Below, in pieces: positions 1-15,998 of a DNA stretch of 64,000 nt. Where the stretch lies: the NCBI GenBank assembly GCA_963070105.1, contig OY718806.1, positions 9,801,690 through 9,865,689 on the forward strand, read 5' to 3'. Below the pieces are notes generated by a model. That model was not told the DNA's origin. It worked only from the letters and a program-made list of their open reading frames with translations, and did not search any database. The position numbers and the translations under genes are program-made. Numbering within the stretch: position 1 is the first letter of the stretch; every line of letters begins with the position of its first letter. Origin of the DNA: Litomosoides sigmodontis (Eukaryota; Nematoda; Chromadorea; Rhabditida; Onchocercidae).

Positions 1-1134
1 AAAGAAGAACATTAAACATTCATTTTTCCACCTATATCTTCTCATTTTGGTACACTTTTCGTCTCTCACTTTTTTCCTCACTCTTCTCAATCTGTTCAAC
101 GATCGATTTCGATTAAATGTAAAATGAAACACTTACAAACGCTAGCGATGCCGGCAATAGCTGAATAATGAAAACATAATGTGAACATTTTCAAGCTTTG
201 AAATTTGAACGAATTTCAAAATTTAAAGTGCTGAATTAATCTTCCGTAATTGGTAAGTGAAAATATCTTTCAGCATTGTAGGAAATAAAAATCCGTAGTA
301 AAATATGAAATAAAAATATAGTAGTAGTAGTAGTAGCAGTCGTCGTTGCAGTAGGAAATAAAATGATTGAAAATAAAATCATTTGCTATCTTAAATGTTC
401 ATTTCTAATTTTGCAATGATTTAGTTATCGTACTGGAATAAGGTAGCATTGCTGGTCAACGTTGTACAATGACTGTGATCAGATAGCAAACCGTCAATTA
501 TTAACTTTGAGGAAAGTTTTTGTTTTAAAACAAAAAAAAAAAAAAGTGGAGCAACTGATTGATTATTGGTTAAAAAAAGTGAGGAAGAACGGATTGTTCA
601 AACGATGTGAGAAGAGAGTAAGGAGGAGGAAAGAAAGGCTAGAGGGGAAAAGTGAAAATTGACGTGAAAATGTAAACTATCAGGTACAACAATTACAGCC
701 TCTCTTTCCGTCCCATACTGACAACATAAGTTTTAGCTTATTAAAATTAAGGAAATTTTTTTTTACCAAGCAAAAATCATCAAACACACATTAAGTGAGA
801 ACTTTTTATATAATTTCAAACAAACAAGCAATTTCAATTTCATCCACAAATTTCCCAATCATTTCAATTGCAATAATATTTCACTTTTTATCATTCATTC
901 TCTCATCCTCAACCAATCATTCCTCTTCACTTTCCTTCCTCCTTTTTCATTCATTAAAAATTCGTTCATCTCGTTCAACTGATATGACATGACATATTCA
1001 ATCAGTACAAAATGTAAATATCATTTCGAAAATGAAATATTATCTTAAAGAAAAATAAAACTTTGTTTTTCCCTAAAATTTGGATAAAATAATTTCATTT
1101 AGATGCTTCACGTAGTTGCATACGTATACATCAC

Positions 1135-1136
<2 letters not shown>

Positions 1137-1224
<88 letters not shown>
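1137..1224. repeat. (GT)n microsatellite
   Basis: About 88 bases of GT dinucleotides with one TTT interruption near 1192. A second, shorter GT run lies at 1804-1832. Confidence 0.95.
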
Positions 1225-1227
<3 letters not shown>

Positions 1228-1904
1228 ATTACTGATATCTAATAGGTTATACTAGGGAGTAGCAGTAAATTTCAAATATAATAAGAATAATTGACGTAAT
1301 GTGATTATTTATGAAAAAAAGAAGTGATTTAGTGATATTCTGGAAAGTGAGATGAGATAAGCTGTAATGAAATGAATTAAATTAGTTTAAAATGTGTCGC
1401 AACAAATTGTTTTATAGGACTATTGTTCTTAACAATAAGATAAAAAAAAAATGTATTTTTACCTCTTGCTGTAAAATTAAACTTTTTATAACATTTTAGA
1501 ATTATCATACAATTTTCACACTTCATCATCTTTTGTATCCATTCATTCATTTATTTTTCTAATTAATTGAAAAATGGAGAAAATTAAAAATAATTAATCT
1601 AAAACTCAACAAGTTACTTGTAAGGTTTTTTGTTGTTTTTTTTTGCTTTTTATTTAAGGAGAAGAGGAAAAAAGAAGTAAACAAAATGTGTACTGCAAAA
1701 GAAGTGTATTACATACATGATGCATGAAAACGACAAATGCAAATTATACATTATGACTAGTATGTCTACGTCTGCACGTCTGTATACGTGTTTATGCGTC
1801 TGTACGTGTGTGCGTGTGTGTGTGTGTGTGTGTTTATTTTAAAATACAATAATAATAAAAAATTGAATAAGACATTTTAAAAAAATGGCATGGTAATTTG
1901 TTTT

Positions 1905-2132
1905 TCATGTTGTCTGAAGATATTCCATATTTATTCGATTTAAACATTCAAAAAAAGGAGGAAAATGAGTGCCTCCAGATAGATGCCATTCCTCTTCATC
2001 ACTTTCTTCATTCTCATTGAAAATAATTGAAGTATTCCTTAAAATTACCAACCAATATGATGATCGTTTAGTTCGACCATTCGATTCAACGATCATCGAT
2101 CGGATGTATACGCAATTTGTAATAATTGTCAT
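1905..2132 (-). CDS. Small ORF, 75 codons, doubtful
   Basis: ATG-initiated minus-strand frame of 75 codons containing an acidic stretch (FNENEESDEEEWHLSGGTH). Codon composition looks less AT-biased than its surroundings. There are no homologues I recognise and no splice context that decides the matter. It may be chance. Confidence 0.15.
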   Translation of the reverse strand: MTIITNCVYIRSMIVESNGRTKRSSYWLVILRNTSIIFNENEESDEEEWHLSGGTHFPPFFECLNRINMEYLQTT

Positions 2133-3660
2133 GTCAAAATAGATGTGAGGGAAAAAAATTGATTGTGAAACTTTTTCATCCAGATAACCAAAAGCAGGTG
2201 GCTTAAAAATTTCCTCTATTTTCGTTCTATTCCTTCTTTCTCTCTCCCTCTATCCAATTCACCACTTCACCTTCTCATCTTTCATCTCCTTCGTTTTCAA
2301 ATTCAAATAATTTCATCTATTTCCGTCCAAAAACTCCTTTTTCCATCATCCAAAATTATTAAACTTTTTTTCTTATTTTTCACTTTCCTAACTACAATCA
2401 TCCACAACTAGCCTTTTCTTTAAAAAAAAAAGAAGCACAGGAAAAACGAGATGGAATTATCCATTTTCTTCTTACTAAAATTTAACATAAATGTAGAAAT
2501 GTCTGGAACGAAAACTTTGCAATCGTTCATTTTGCACAACTTTTCAATATTCATTTTTCGTACAGAACAGAAACAAGAATTTTTAGATTCTTCAATTCAT
2601 ACATACCTATTTCATTTCTTTTTAATATAAATGTATGCAAGAAATTAAAAAAAAAAAACAAAAATTGCGAATTTTTTTCAACAAAAATTATCTTTGCGGG
2701 AAAAAATAATTGAGGCAGTGCTAATGGATGATATCAGATCATCAGAAGTGTTGCTCATCCTCTCAGGCTTAACATCAATTTTTTTCTTGCCGATTTACGA
2801 AATCTCTTTCATGCAATGAAGAACAAGCGAAGAGGGATGAAGAATGAAGAGAGGATTTGTGCGCATTTAATTAAATTTATCCTTGAAAATGAGCGATGGC
2901 AATTCAGAGGTGATGTAACGGACAATAGCAGATATGTCCATATTTGCAAAAATTTAAGCAGTTAAATGTTGCAATTATTTGTAAAATAGAATTTAGTTTT
3001 TAACAAATTACAGAAAGTCCAGGAATTAAAAAATAAAATTTTAAATTACTAGTAGAATAAAATTATGATAAATAATAGTAAGTGTTAGTAAGGGAAATAT
3101 TATTTACCCGCTTGCTCTGTTGCTGTATTAGTTGAAAATTTAGTTTTATTTGGTAGAAGTTTAATATTTACTCTTTCGTCTTTCTTTCTGCTACTAATAC
3201 GCTTCATCAAACTTCGTCGTAATATTGTTAGTCTGAAAAAAAAATCTCACTTTCCTTCTTTCAAAAATCCATTTACCGTACTCGCACTCATTAGGTCTTT
3301 CTCTTAACAATAGACCATTACTGTAATTTCTACAGTACCTATCATACCATAAGATCATGTTAAAAGTGCGACTATGAAAGTGAGCAAATAAAATGAATTA
3401 ATGTTATGAAAAATTAACGGGTAGAAAAACTATTTCAATAAAATATTTTCACTCAATTTAATTAGTAAAATATAAGGCTAGGATTCTTAAATAAAATTTA
3501 TAAAGGTTCATTCCTATCAATATTTGTACAGTAATTTTATTTGATATTTGATATTCATATAATCATATCGCCTGAAAGACTTTCGAAACGTATATTTGTT
3601 TAGTTGTATGGAAATCTACTAGAAAATTTGGCAGATTTAATATATACACTCAATTTAGTT

Positions 3661-5760
<2,100 letters not shown>

Positions 5761-5803
5761 CTTAAATTAATATAGTACTTGTGCAGAAAAAAATATATTA
5801 CAA

Positions 5804-5967
5804 TTATCCCAAGCTTCTTAGCCAACTAGTATTACTAGTGAAAATGGCATACAATTGCCGCCAGCAATTAAATTTAAATTCATACCGATTAGTAGGTTTT
5901 GATAAATGAAAACTATATGGAGCAGTTTCGGATGATAACGTTATACTTCGCCGGTAACCTTCACAAC
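5804..5967 (-). CDS. Orphan exon-like ORF (possible 3'-terminal exon)
   Basis: A minus-strand frame opens immediately after a good acceptor (CTTTCTACAG, 5968-5969) and runs 53 codons to TAA at 5804-5806. It begins CEGYRRSITLSSETAPYSF and ends NTSWLRSLG. It could be the terminal exon of a longer GRIP-like transcript or of another gene, but it does not join exon 7586-7729 in phase directly. No family is recognised. Confidence 0.25.
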
Positions 5968-5969
5968 CT

Positions 5970-6423
5970 GTAGAAAGAAAAAAGAATGCTTCATAGCGTT
6001 GATAAAAGTATGCTTGTTATAATCAATAGTACGGCCTTTTTCTTCCCCTCTTTTCTTTCTCTTTCTCTCTCTCCCCTTCTCTCTCTCCCTCTCTCTTCTC
6101 TCCTTATAGGATGTTTCCTTTTTTTTTTTGTAGAAAAATAGAATGGAAATAATTTTGATATCTTTACAAATTTTGCTCAGTCAATATTACACTAGTATTA
6201 ATTGATGAATTAATCAATTAATAGTAGTGAATCAATAAGCTTTGTTACATGAAAGACCACTAATTAATCAATTAATTAATTAACTGATTAATCACTTTAA
6301 AAAAATGATAAAAGTGAATGAGTGAAGGGGCGAACATTCATGCACATAGATATGATGAACTTATCGTTCATTTTTTTATAGGATGAATGACATTGCGCAG
6401 TTTGCTAAGTTGAAGAAAAAAAA

Positions 6424-6462
<39 letters not shown>

Positions 6463-7585
6463 ACGGATGAGAATTGAACATTTAAATAAGTTACCTGAAT
6501 GCTTACGATATTTTAATGCATCCAAGCAGCAATTATTAACGATGTTAATTTCTTCCAGCGGTACAAATTGTCTTCCTCTGAAAATTTCAAAAATTTCTCA
6601 GTTTAAAATGTTAAACGAGATAACTCATAAAGAGACATTCAAACGTAGAAGGAATGAGAAAAAGTAAGATATAAACAGAAATTTTCTTAATAAATTATTA
6701 AAGAGATGAGGATAGAAGAGAGAGAAAGATTACAAAGAATCTCAGAAGTGGAAGCATGAAATTCAAAAAGAGAGAGGAGTGAGATAAAGAGAGAGAGAGA
6801 GAGTGATGAAAAGATTGTTGCATCAGCACAATGGAACACGAAGGGTGAACATTTACCGGACAGCTAAGCAAATTTTTTCATGCGAACAAATTTGTCTATT
6901 TTTAATTCCTTCCTTTTTTTGTTCATTTAATGCAAACAAATTTAGAAAAATGTTGATCGTATTCAACTACACCTATTGCATGTAAATTTCTTTATAGTTG
7001 TTTGTTCAGTGGGGGAAAAATTTCGTCTTCCTATTTTGAGCTCGTATGGTTGGTTGGTGCTAATCTTGATTAATGATGTTTAGGAGGTAAATGTTGTGAA
7101 AATCAAAAAGTCTTCTGCTTTTTTTTCCAGAAATAAGGGGGGCGAGAGAGGAGAGGAGAGGAGTAGGAGAAGAGGAAGGAATCGAAATTCTTGATTACAT
7201 ATGAAATTACCTAATTTTGTAAAGTAGTCACAGACAATACGCATTAATATTCCGCTTAAATATCAATGAATAAATTGCACTAGAAATTTCTAATTTAATA
7301 ATATTTAAATGAAATGATTTCCTTGCCTTCCTCATTTCGTCTGCTTTCTTTTTTTTTCAACGAATTCAATCAAAACTTATCATTAGAAGTCTTAGCAATT
7401 AATCAATTACAGCAAATTTCATCACTAAAAGGCAACAAAAATATTCTAAGCAATGGATCTTTTTTTTTAACTACAAAATCTATTCAGGTTAGAAGTTAAG
7501 TTAAATTTAAGATTACAATTTAATTCCTGTTGTTATTGTTAGTGTTATTTTCGAAATAAATGTGCAAATATTCGCAAATAAATAC
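5970..7585. other. Region between orphan exon and GRIP-like gene
   Basis: Contains CT-rich runs (6040-6110), an AT-rich imperfect palindrome built of TTAATTGA/TCAATTAA units (about 6197-6292), GA microsatellites (6426-6460, 6785-6804) and possible alternative 3' ends of the GRIP-like gene (stops at 7513, or after an acceptor near 7430). Nothing else is supported. Confidence 0.5.
6383..6667 (+). CDS. Small ORF carrying a GA microsatellite (RE dipeptide run), doubtful
   Basis: ATG frame of 94 codons, starting 1 base after a TTTTTTTATAG acceptor. The start reads MNDIAQFAKLKKKKQRERER; then comes a pure GA tract read as Arg-Glu, then a non-repetitive segment (MRIEHLNKLPECLRYFNASK). No family is recognised. 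The acceptor just before the ATG is the only positive sign. Confidence 0.2.
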
Positions 7586-10100
7586 CTTTTATGATTAGCA
7601 GGTATAATTTCCAGAAATATGGTTGATAGGGGCGTATGAAGAAGTCGGTTAACATCTGAAAATGGAATAAAATCAAGCTTGCATCCATTTATCGCTATGA
7701 TTTGATCACCCGGAAATAGTGCGCCACATCTGAAATTTGAATATGAAATGTTTGAATCAGCGTATTGAAGCGAAATAAAGCACAAATTATGAAATTATTG
7801 TCATTTATTCATGTTTTAGACACAATGTTAAAAACAGCACTTCAATGTTGCGTGATTGAAAATTCTTTCAAAAACTTTCTCAGCTAATATGTCGCTTCAT
7901 TTGCCTATTCCAATCTTCCCTTTCTTACTAAACTTTATTCCATAATTAATTAATGCTTGCAAAAATTTCGTCATTTAATTTGAAATATTTTAGCAAAACC
8001 TGTCAGCAGCCGATGCTGGTATTAAATGATCGATAAAAAATCCACATGCCATTTTACTTGTATGATCAATTTCACAAATAAGTTCGATTCCAATGTCTAA
8101 GCTAAAGTCTTTTTCAATTTTCACACAAAGGTGATCACTGTTTCGATCTGTCATATCTGAAGATTTAACGAAATCCTTCTTTTTTTTTGAAATGAAGTGA
8201 TATTTGATCATTTTTCATCAAAAGCTAGTAATAGGATTAAGTGCAATTCATTTATCTTTTTGTTTATTTTTTTTTAAACTATTTTTACTAAATAGAATTT
8301 TAGCATTTTTATAATCTGATAATGTGAAATTTCTCCATCTAATCTCTTCTCATTCCTTTCTTCTCGCCACTCTTCCCAATCTGTTTGACGTTCGAACGTA
8401 CCAATTATATTAATGAAATATTCAACTGTTAAAACAACAGTGTTGACAGCTTCAAAAAGTAATTTTTGTGCAGAAGCTAAGGTAGCATTGAAAACATCAG
8501 CTCCATTAATGCCAAGCACACGATCACCAATTCGTAAGCGTTTCTCGCTAAAATGAAAATATTGGAAATAATTTTAGGAAAATAAATTTCATTTTTCTCC
8601 TTAAAAGAAAGACAACTTCTTCTTGACAAATTCATGATATTCCACCTTTTTTTTATTTCAATCTCTTCTCTCTTATAGTTTTCTTCTACTGATTTGAATT
8701 GTAAAAAATTTGCTTCGAACAAATCTCACTTTAAATATCGAATACATTCATGCATGCATAATTCATGAGATTGTAGGAATAATGTAAAAATTTTTCAAAA
8801 AGTTACCGATGAGCCGGACTACCAGTTCGAATATTCATAATTGTAAGAGGTCTGGATTTGTTTCGGTCAGGTCCATATGCGCCACCACGTAGCGTGATTC
8901 CAACTCGATTATTCTCTTTCATCAATCGGATATCCGCATATGCTAATCGAGTATTCGATGGCTGTTTGAAGTCTGCAAGTTAGGAGATTTCAAAGAAAAG
9001 ATTCAAGATGAAAAAAAAAACCTTTTCCACACATTTTGCTCATTGTATGATTTTCAAATCCCAGGAGTGCTCGTTCGGTCATCTTTGTTATCGCTAAATT
9101 TGTTCACTTCAGCAAACCGAACATATTAGCATTTCATTTTCACATTCAATCTATTGCTTCTCATTTTCACTCATTCAACAAATTATTTTTTAGGGTGCTA
9201 GAAACGAAAATGCAAAAATTGATGCGACACTTTGGCGCAATCAGCATGATACCGTTATCATTAAGATTGTATTCAACTTGCAAATATACACAATTTCCGG
9301 AATTCCGTAACAATGCCATTACTTGTTTATGTGTAAGATTATTTACCTGAAATAATCCAAAATTGGCTTGTTTATTTAATTTTTTCAGTTAAATATCATA
9401 GGAATGTTGCATAATTTTTAAATTTCTTAAATTTACCGCAATTCCGTTCACCAGCCTGAGTTGCTCGCCCACTCGTAGTTGATCACTAGTATGTGCAACA
9501 CTGCCCGGTCTGAGAAATGTAATTGATGGTGGATGCAATTGATCCGTACCACCTGTAATTAAGTTAGAAAAATTAAAATAGTTTAATTTATTATGTTTAA
9601 TCCTCAAATTAAATTTGAAGCATCACTTATTATATCGTTAGCGCGAAATTTGTGAGATTGAATAATCAAACAGTTCAACGGATAATAAATGACTTTTGTT
9701 CACTTATCACATTTAAATTTATCGAAATAAATTAGGAAAAAATTAATTGTTAATTCTAATTCTAATTAAATTTACTCATTGATAATTTTTCTTACCTCTT
9801 AGGCCAATTCCAAATGAACAATCAATGGTACGGCGGAGATGAATGTTAGCAACACCTTTTGCATTATTACTCTCTTCAGTTCTATGTTGCTTTTTAAAAA
9901 TCTTACATAAACATTGTGAAATTTTTTCTCTGAAATATGAACAAGTCTATGAGTGAGTAAAGCAATTTTTTTCTAAAAAAATTTAAAAAATTTTTATTTT
10001 CATTAAATGCCATTCTTGTGCATTAAGAAATTGTGGGCGTCAGAATTACATTAACTTACTCAATATTCCTATCAATTACCATCGACATCCTTTCGACCAT
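7586..10100 (-). CDS. GRIP-like scaffold protein with three PDZ domains
   Basis: Spliced model on the minus strand: exons 10100-10060, 9929-9796, 9552-9437, 9346-9253, 9093-9022, 8972-8807, 8547-8402, 8156-8000, 7729-7586. All phases agree, giving about 356 residues before an uncertain tail. PDZ1 is about residues 41-127 (carboxylate-binding loop GIGLRGG), PDZ2 162-254 (GITLRGGAYGPDRNKSRPL) and PDZ3 264-356 (ending ADRCGALFPGDQIIAINGC). The order and wording match vertebrate GRIP1/GRIP2 PDZ1-2-3, including the degenerate loop of PDZ3. GRIP proteins are cytosolic adaptors that bind C-terminal tails of AMPA receptors, ephrins and other membrane proteins. The start is the first ATG, 8 bases after an acceptor (10109-10110), as in trans-spliced genes. 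The 3' end is unresolved: read-through stops at 7513, or a short terminal exon may follow. PDZ4-7 of vertebrate GRIP were not found. The family call is strong; the ends are not. Confidence 0.82.
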
Positions 10101-10109
10101 TTGATAATC

Positions 10110-13100
10110 TGCAAAAGAAAAAACAACAAAAAAGTATACTGCAAAAATCAAGCTTGACAAAGTGGAATATTTTTAACAAATTTATTTTTTTTAATATTTT
10201 AAATTATGTTACATAATACCAATGGTAACAATGACAATGACAGTAAATAATAATAATTAATAATAATAATAAATAACAATCAAACACTTGCAAAATTTTA
10301 ATAAAATAAGGTAATGGAAAAATAGTTTGAACTAGGTGCTAAATAACTTTTACCGGTAATTTGACAAGAAAACAAAAATTTCCACCGAAAATAAAAAGCA
10401 AAAACAATTTAATATACAATTTCGCAATTTTCAACATCAATAATTTAGTAGTAAAGCAATTTGAAATTAATAATTTCACAGCATAATCAGATAATCATCA
10501 CTGATACCGTCGAATCAGTGAGGGAAAAAAGCATTGGATGACTGAGTGATAATGTAATCTCAACTTTTTGATAACAAGAAGCTGAATGCGTAAGTATCTG
10601 AAGTGGGCGATGATTTGCATAATTTATAAAATGATAGATGTTCATGCGAAAAAATGATTCATATCGAACATTGATCTATCTATCGATGATCATTACAACA
10701 AAATTTACAACAACCATTTTCACTCATTCTTTCTCCTTCATTCTTTTTTTTTTTTTGCTTTTGCAATTGCAATTGCAGCAATCTGTTATGGATGGACGAA
10801 ATTGATAGTAGCATTCTTAGTGCTAGTTAAATTAGTTAAGTAGGTTGATTTTTGAAGCAAACGTAACGTCACACTTTCAAGCATGTGAGTTTGCTCATGC
10901 AGTTTATCGAAAATATTACAATTGAATTTGTTAGAAAAACTGTAAATTTTACAATTTAAACTTAATTTTCTTCACTATTCACAATATAATCATTTAGCAA
11001 GTAACAATCAAGGAAAAAAATGAAAACGATTTGACAATTATCCGTAATTAAACCAAAAATTACTGTTGCAACGTCTACAGCAATGATTAAAAAAGAAAAA
11101 TTCCTAAATTTCTCTTTTTTTTTTTGTTTTAATAAGTTCTTTCAGAAGTTACTACTTGCATTCGTGAAGAAATGGAAATAAATTTGCGAAGAATACATTT
11201 CAAATCACTAAGTAACTGATCAGCTATAATAATAAGCGCAAGATTGCTTATTGTCTTGCAATCTTCGCTCTGTCAATCGATAATTTCACTAAACTTTATT
11301 TATTAGTTAATAGATTTACTAATTGAGTGCTTGCAAACCTTTGATCCTACCAGTATTTTGTTTTATCGCAAGCAATCAAATCATCAATCGTCCTCCCACG
11401 ATCTGTCATTTTCAATTCCCCTAATTCACACTCGCTTAATGTAAGCTAATTGCATGGAAGTTGTAAGAGCTGTGTCCAATGAAATTCATTCACAAATTAC
11501 ATTTCGAAAAGCTTCCACACAGAGTTAGCTTCTTACTTTTGACCTGACGAAGGATTGGTATATTGCACAACTGATTGTGCTTTTCCTTTGCAACAACGTT
11601 CTCAACATTTCTAATATTGCTTGCTAAACTAGATCAAACAATCTTTTCAACAACAATCCATTCCAATGCACTGGTCATCTCGTCATACTACAGTGATGAT
11701 TTTTTTTTTTCACAACACTTTTAACAAATTCATTTTAAACGAGTCATTCTGCAATTCAATAATGTTTGAAACAATTTTTGTTTGTACTTCTCTCTCCCAT
11801 CACCATTATTACATGATGAAATAGCTTAGTGTAAATGAGTTAACAAAAATGCTAGCAGTAATAATAAAACTAATGATAATAATTATAATTAATGACAATG
11901 AGTAGTACATTTGAACAACGGTAATTTTTTTTTAATTAAAAATAATGAACAGTAAATTATGATAATTTCATGCATATGTTGCATGAATAATATGAATAAA
12001 TAATTTGATGAAATCAATGAATGAGGAAGATGAGGTAAAATTTATGTATCAATAAGAGGAAAACTGTTGCAATATTATGAAAGTACCTCGACCGACGGGC
12101 GACAAGTGAAACGAACGATTGATGAAGGAAACAGCAGACATTGTACAACGAATATTTTTGTACAACACATCATCATATGTCATTCACTTTCAATTTTTCT
12201 TTTCAATCAAAAAATTGCAAAAGAATTGGATGCAGCGAAAGACGAACGTATCGCATTGCACGCACTAATATTTTACCGAAAGATATTTTGCTTTATTTTT
12301 TAATTTTTTGATATTTAATTAGCGAACAATAATTATATTTTGTTTGTTTGAAATTAAATTTTCACCATGCAATTACTTTTTCAAAGTTACAACATTAACA
12401 TTTTATCACTTGTAATTAATGTAATTTCTGGAATTCGTTTTTTTTTTTACTCGATTAATAACTAAACGACAAGCATCGCTTACGGCGAACATTTTCAAAT
12501 ACATTAAATCATTTGCAGGAATTGAAAACTGCAAAAAAAAACAAAGAAAATGGAAAATGCATGGTTTACAGGACAAAAGAAAGGAAGCGGAAAAAGCAGG
12601 CAAAAACAGGGAGGAGTGGAAATAGAGGAAAGGTAATAAAATGTGACAGGATGTGACAATTTAAAGAGCCATTAACCTGTATTTGTTGCCCACATTTGCA
12701 TATCCCTCCTATTTAATTCAATACACTTCCACATTTCCCTTCCTTCTACAATTTTTTTTCCCACCAAAGATGTCCGAACAAATTTGAACTTGTTTTGCTG
12801 GTTTAGAGTGTGAAAAAAGTTGTAAGAAAGCAAGGAGTTACAAAATGGAAAATTCAAATGTTTTGCAAAATTAATTTTTCTCACTTGAAATATTTTGAGG
12901 AGATAGCGAAATAGTTTAATTTAAAGCTGGTCGCATCCTTTTTTTCCTTATTTTTTTGATAAAAATAGTATAATCAATTTAATATTGAAAGGAAACAATT
13001 GGAAATGATATGAAATTTGATGAAAATAAAGCATCATCGAAGTGACAGGCATAGTGAAGCAAAATTTTGATTGAAAATGAAATGATAATTTGCTGCTGCT

Positions 13101-15926
13101 CATTGCTTGTTCTGAAATCTCACATTCCTACAATCCACTCCCACGTCTAGGCTCATAAAGTGAGACGTATTGTACGCACGCAATAATCACTCTTGATGAC
13201 GTAAATTAGATTTTGTAACTAAATCACGTGTATCAACGTTTATCCATTCATAAATTTACGCCTAAAATGAATGTAATGAAATTATTACAGATTCAAAAAA
13301 TTGCAAAACAGAGCCCAATTTTTAGCACTCTTCAAATTTCGATTTAATCAAACTCTTGACCTGTAATAAATTCCATTTGCAGCTAGCAAGATAATTAATT
13401 GCATAAACGTAAAAAAAAAACACATAAGCACATACAATTCACGATAGTAGGAGCAATTTAAAGATGGTAGCAGATAAACAATTGTAAATTGATTCATACG
13501 ATATTACGGATAATAACAGCTTCAACATAAATAGGAGGAGGAGGAAGAAGAAGAAGGACGGCTGATGAGGATGAAAAATGGCCAATGGACGGTCGAATGG
13601 ACGAGGTATCACGGCGTAACACCTGCAATAGGTCGATGGACCGCGGAGGAGTAAAGTGAAGAACAACAACAACAACAACAACAACAATAGCAAAAAAGGA
13701 GGAAAAGGAATGGGAATTGGTCAGTGGTGCTTTTCGAGTGAAAACAAATAAATCCACGTGAGATATAAGATGTTCGCATTGATTGATGAAATAACAATGG
13801 CTACTACAGTGACCAATTATATCAGCCCAACTAACCACTTGTTAATTAAGTATGGTGTATGCTGCACTCAATAAGCGTGTGTTATTCAAGCCTGTACCAT
13901 ACCTTTTATTAAAATCCATATGTCTTTTCCATCACCTTTTCATTGCCTTTCGCCTGAACCTAAAATTTGACCATTTTATTATTTGTGAACAAAAATGATT
14001 TATTGTTTGCATATAATTTTTCAAAAAAAAAAAAGAAAAAGAAAACATGAATTTTTTCCTTTTGAAAATAAAAAGTAATGCATTGTTTGTTTTATTCTCA
14101 CCTAAGTTCTATCGAATTAATTATTTAATTGATTACAATTAATTGCTATTTCATTTAAAAATTTTTACAAAAATTTGCAATTCATGTCAAAATGATCCAC
14201 AGTACACGTGCAACTGAATGAAGAGATCGATAATCATACTAAAATGAAATTGTTTTCATTCACTACTCGAAATGAACCACTGCATAAACTATTTAATTTC
14301 AAACATCTTTTATTAACTATAAAAAATCATGAAATAAATTGGTTTGAAATTTCAATTCTACAAAATGATGATGGAAAAAGGTGATGAGAAATTACAATTT
14401 TATTTGGTGTCAACTGAATTATAAGCTTAAAAATTTCAAACCTACTACACTCAATTCTATTACAGGATTGATTTACTAATTGAACAAATTCTAATATTGA
14501 TTAAATCGTTTCTATTAAGTGAATTTTTTCCAAACTCTCACACAACCGCTATTGTTGGATTACCAATGTCTACCAATCATTACTGTGCAACTTTCATGAT
14601 ACATGCACACGCAACGAACTTTTCATCATTTTTCGTTGAGGAAAAAATTTGCATAAATGCAGAATGTCATTTCACGAGCATTTATCTACGAATGAGCGGC
14701 ATTGATTGTTTCTCAATCAAGCGGTTGGCGTCATTCTTCATTGTTCGGACATTCCGAGGCGGTTGATTCGTTTTTTTTTTCTCGAATTTTATCCAGTTTA
14801 TCGTGATTTCAGTAACGTATTATGTGAAATTTTTCAAAATAATTATTTTAATTAAATAAAATTTTAATTACGTACAAAAATTACTCATTTTTTTAAATCA
14901 AAATTCATTAAATGTTTTAAATTTGTAGCTACATGTTGATGTGAATTTTAGTTGAATTAATCAAATCGAACAGGTGCTTAATATTTTTGCTGTGAGCTTC
15001 GACAAGATGAATCGATCAGCACATCAAGTTGTGTGTTTTTTTTTTTCATTAATCCATTTGCTAATTATTATTTAACAAAAATTTGAAATAGTTTTGAATA
15101 GACACTTTCAGGCGAAAGCGAATTTTTTTAGTGCTTTGTAACAGTTTTATTTCCTTCACTTTTTCCACTTTTTCTCCTGAGATTGAAATAATTTAGAAAT
15201 GTAAGTGTAAATTTATTTGCTAACGTAAAATGGAAAATTTTATGAAATTACAATTTAATAGCATCAAATGTGTATAACCTTACTGTCAGGGATACGAGAA
15301 GGAGAGTGATGAAGTGGCACGCGCAACACTGTCGGAATCACTGCCACACGTTTATAATATATGGGTATTTTAATTTCACAAAATTTTTTTTCCTAATCAT
15401 TTTTTTTTCATTACATCTCAGAAAGCTTGATTGATGCTTCCCAATTGATTGATCCTTACTTGATTGATCTGGCTTGATCCTTACTAATTTCGTTGATTAG
15501 CTATAAAAATGATTGCGATTAAGCAGTTATGTAAGATTTCGGTTTCTCGTGCTAGTCACTTCATTGATTTCTGCCACGCTGTTTTGAATAATTATGATTA
15601 GGTGGGGTTATTCTTGAACGGAAAAAGTTTTTCGGTTTCCTGAGTAAGAAACAGATATTTTGTGCTTTGCAGGAACAACATATTGCAAGTCAGTTTGTTT
15701 TCAGGATCGTGAAGATCGTTCAACAACGGATGGACGTGATGTGATGAGTGAGGGAAATAAAAGCGCTGGCAAAAGCAGAGTGAGAAAAGACGGAACAACA
15801 AAGTTGGAAAAAGGAGAAGTAGGACTGATTGACAAAAAAAAGATTAATATTTCATTTGCTAAAAGATGGGCTTGTAAAATTTTTGAATTTCTGAAAGCAA
15901 GGAATGATATGAAAAGAGGGAGGGAC

Positions 15927-15960
<34 letters not shown>

Positions 15961-15990
15961 GAAAAAAGTAAGGTATGCAAAATCTGATTT
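10110..15990. other. Long intergenic or 5' intronic region
   Basis: No convincing exons. A GC-richer patch at 13520-13690 holds GGA/GAA and (AAC)n repeats and an ATG-less plus-strand frame. The frame at 12067-12303 contains a coding-looking piece (IAKELDAAKDERIALHA) without splice context. An ATG frame at 15744-15971 begins MSEGNKSAGKSRVRKDG and ends in a GA-microsatellite Arg-Glu run. Its donor does not join exon 15999 in frame, so it was not included in that gene. Confidence 0.5.
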
Positions 15991-15998
15991 AGAATTCA

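Larger units (their letters stand above)
1..3660. other. Left flank, no supported gene
   Basis: AT-rich sequence with poly-A/T runs and GT microsatellites. Short frames at 462-662 and 795-992 are low complexity, and the former uses a TTG start. I see no exon cluster on either strand apart from the doubtful ORF at 1905-2132. Confidence 0.6.

Noticed and set aside
13439..13838. Overlapping minus-strand frames with Leu/Val/Cys runs
   Set aside because: They are readings of an (AAC)n stretch and have no ATG-plus-splice context or relatives.
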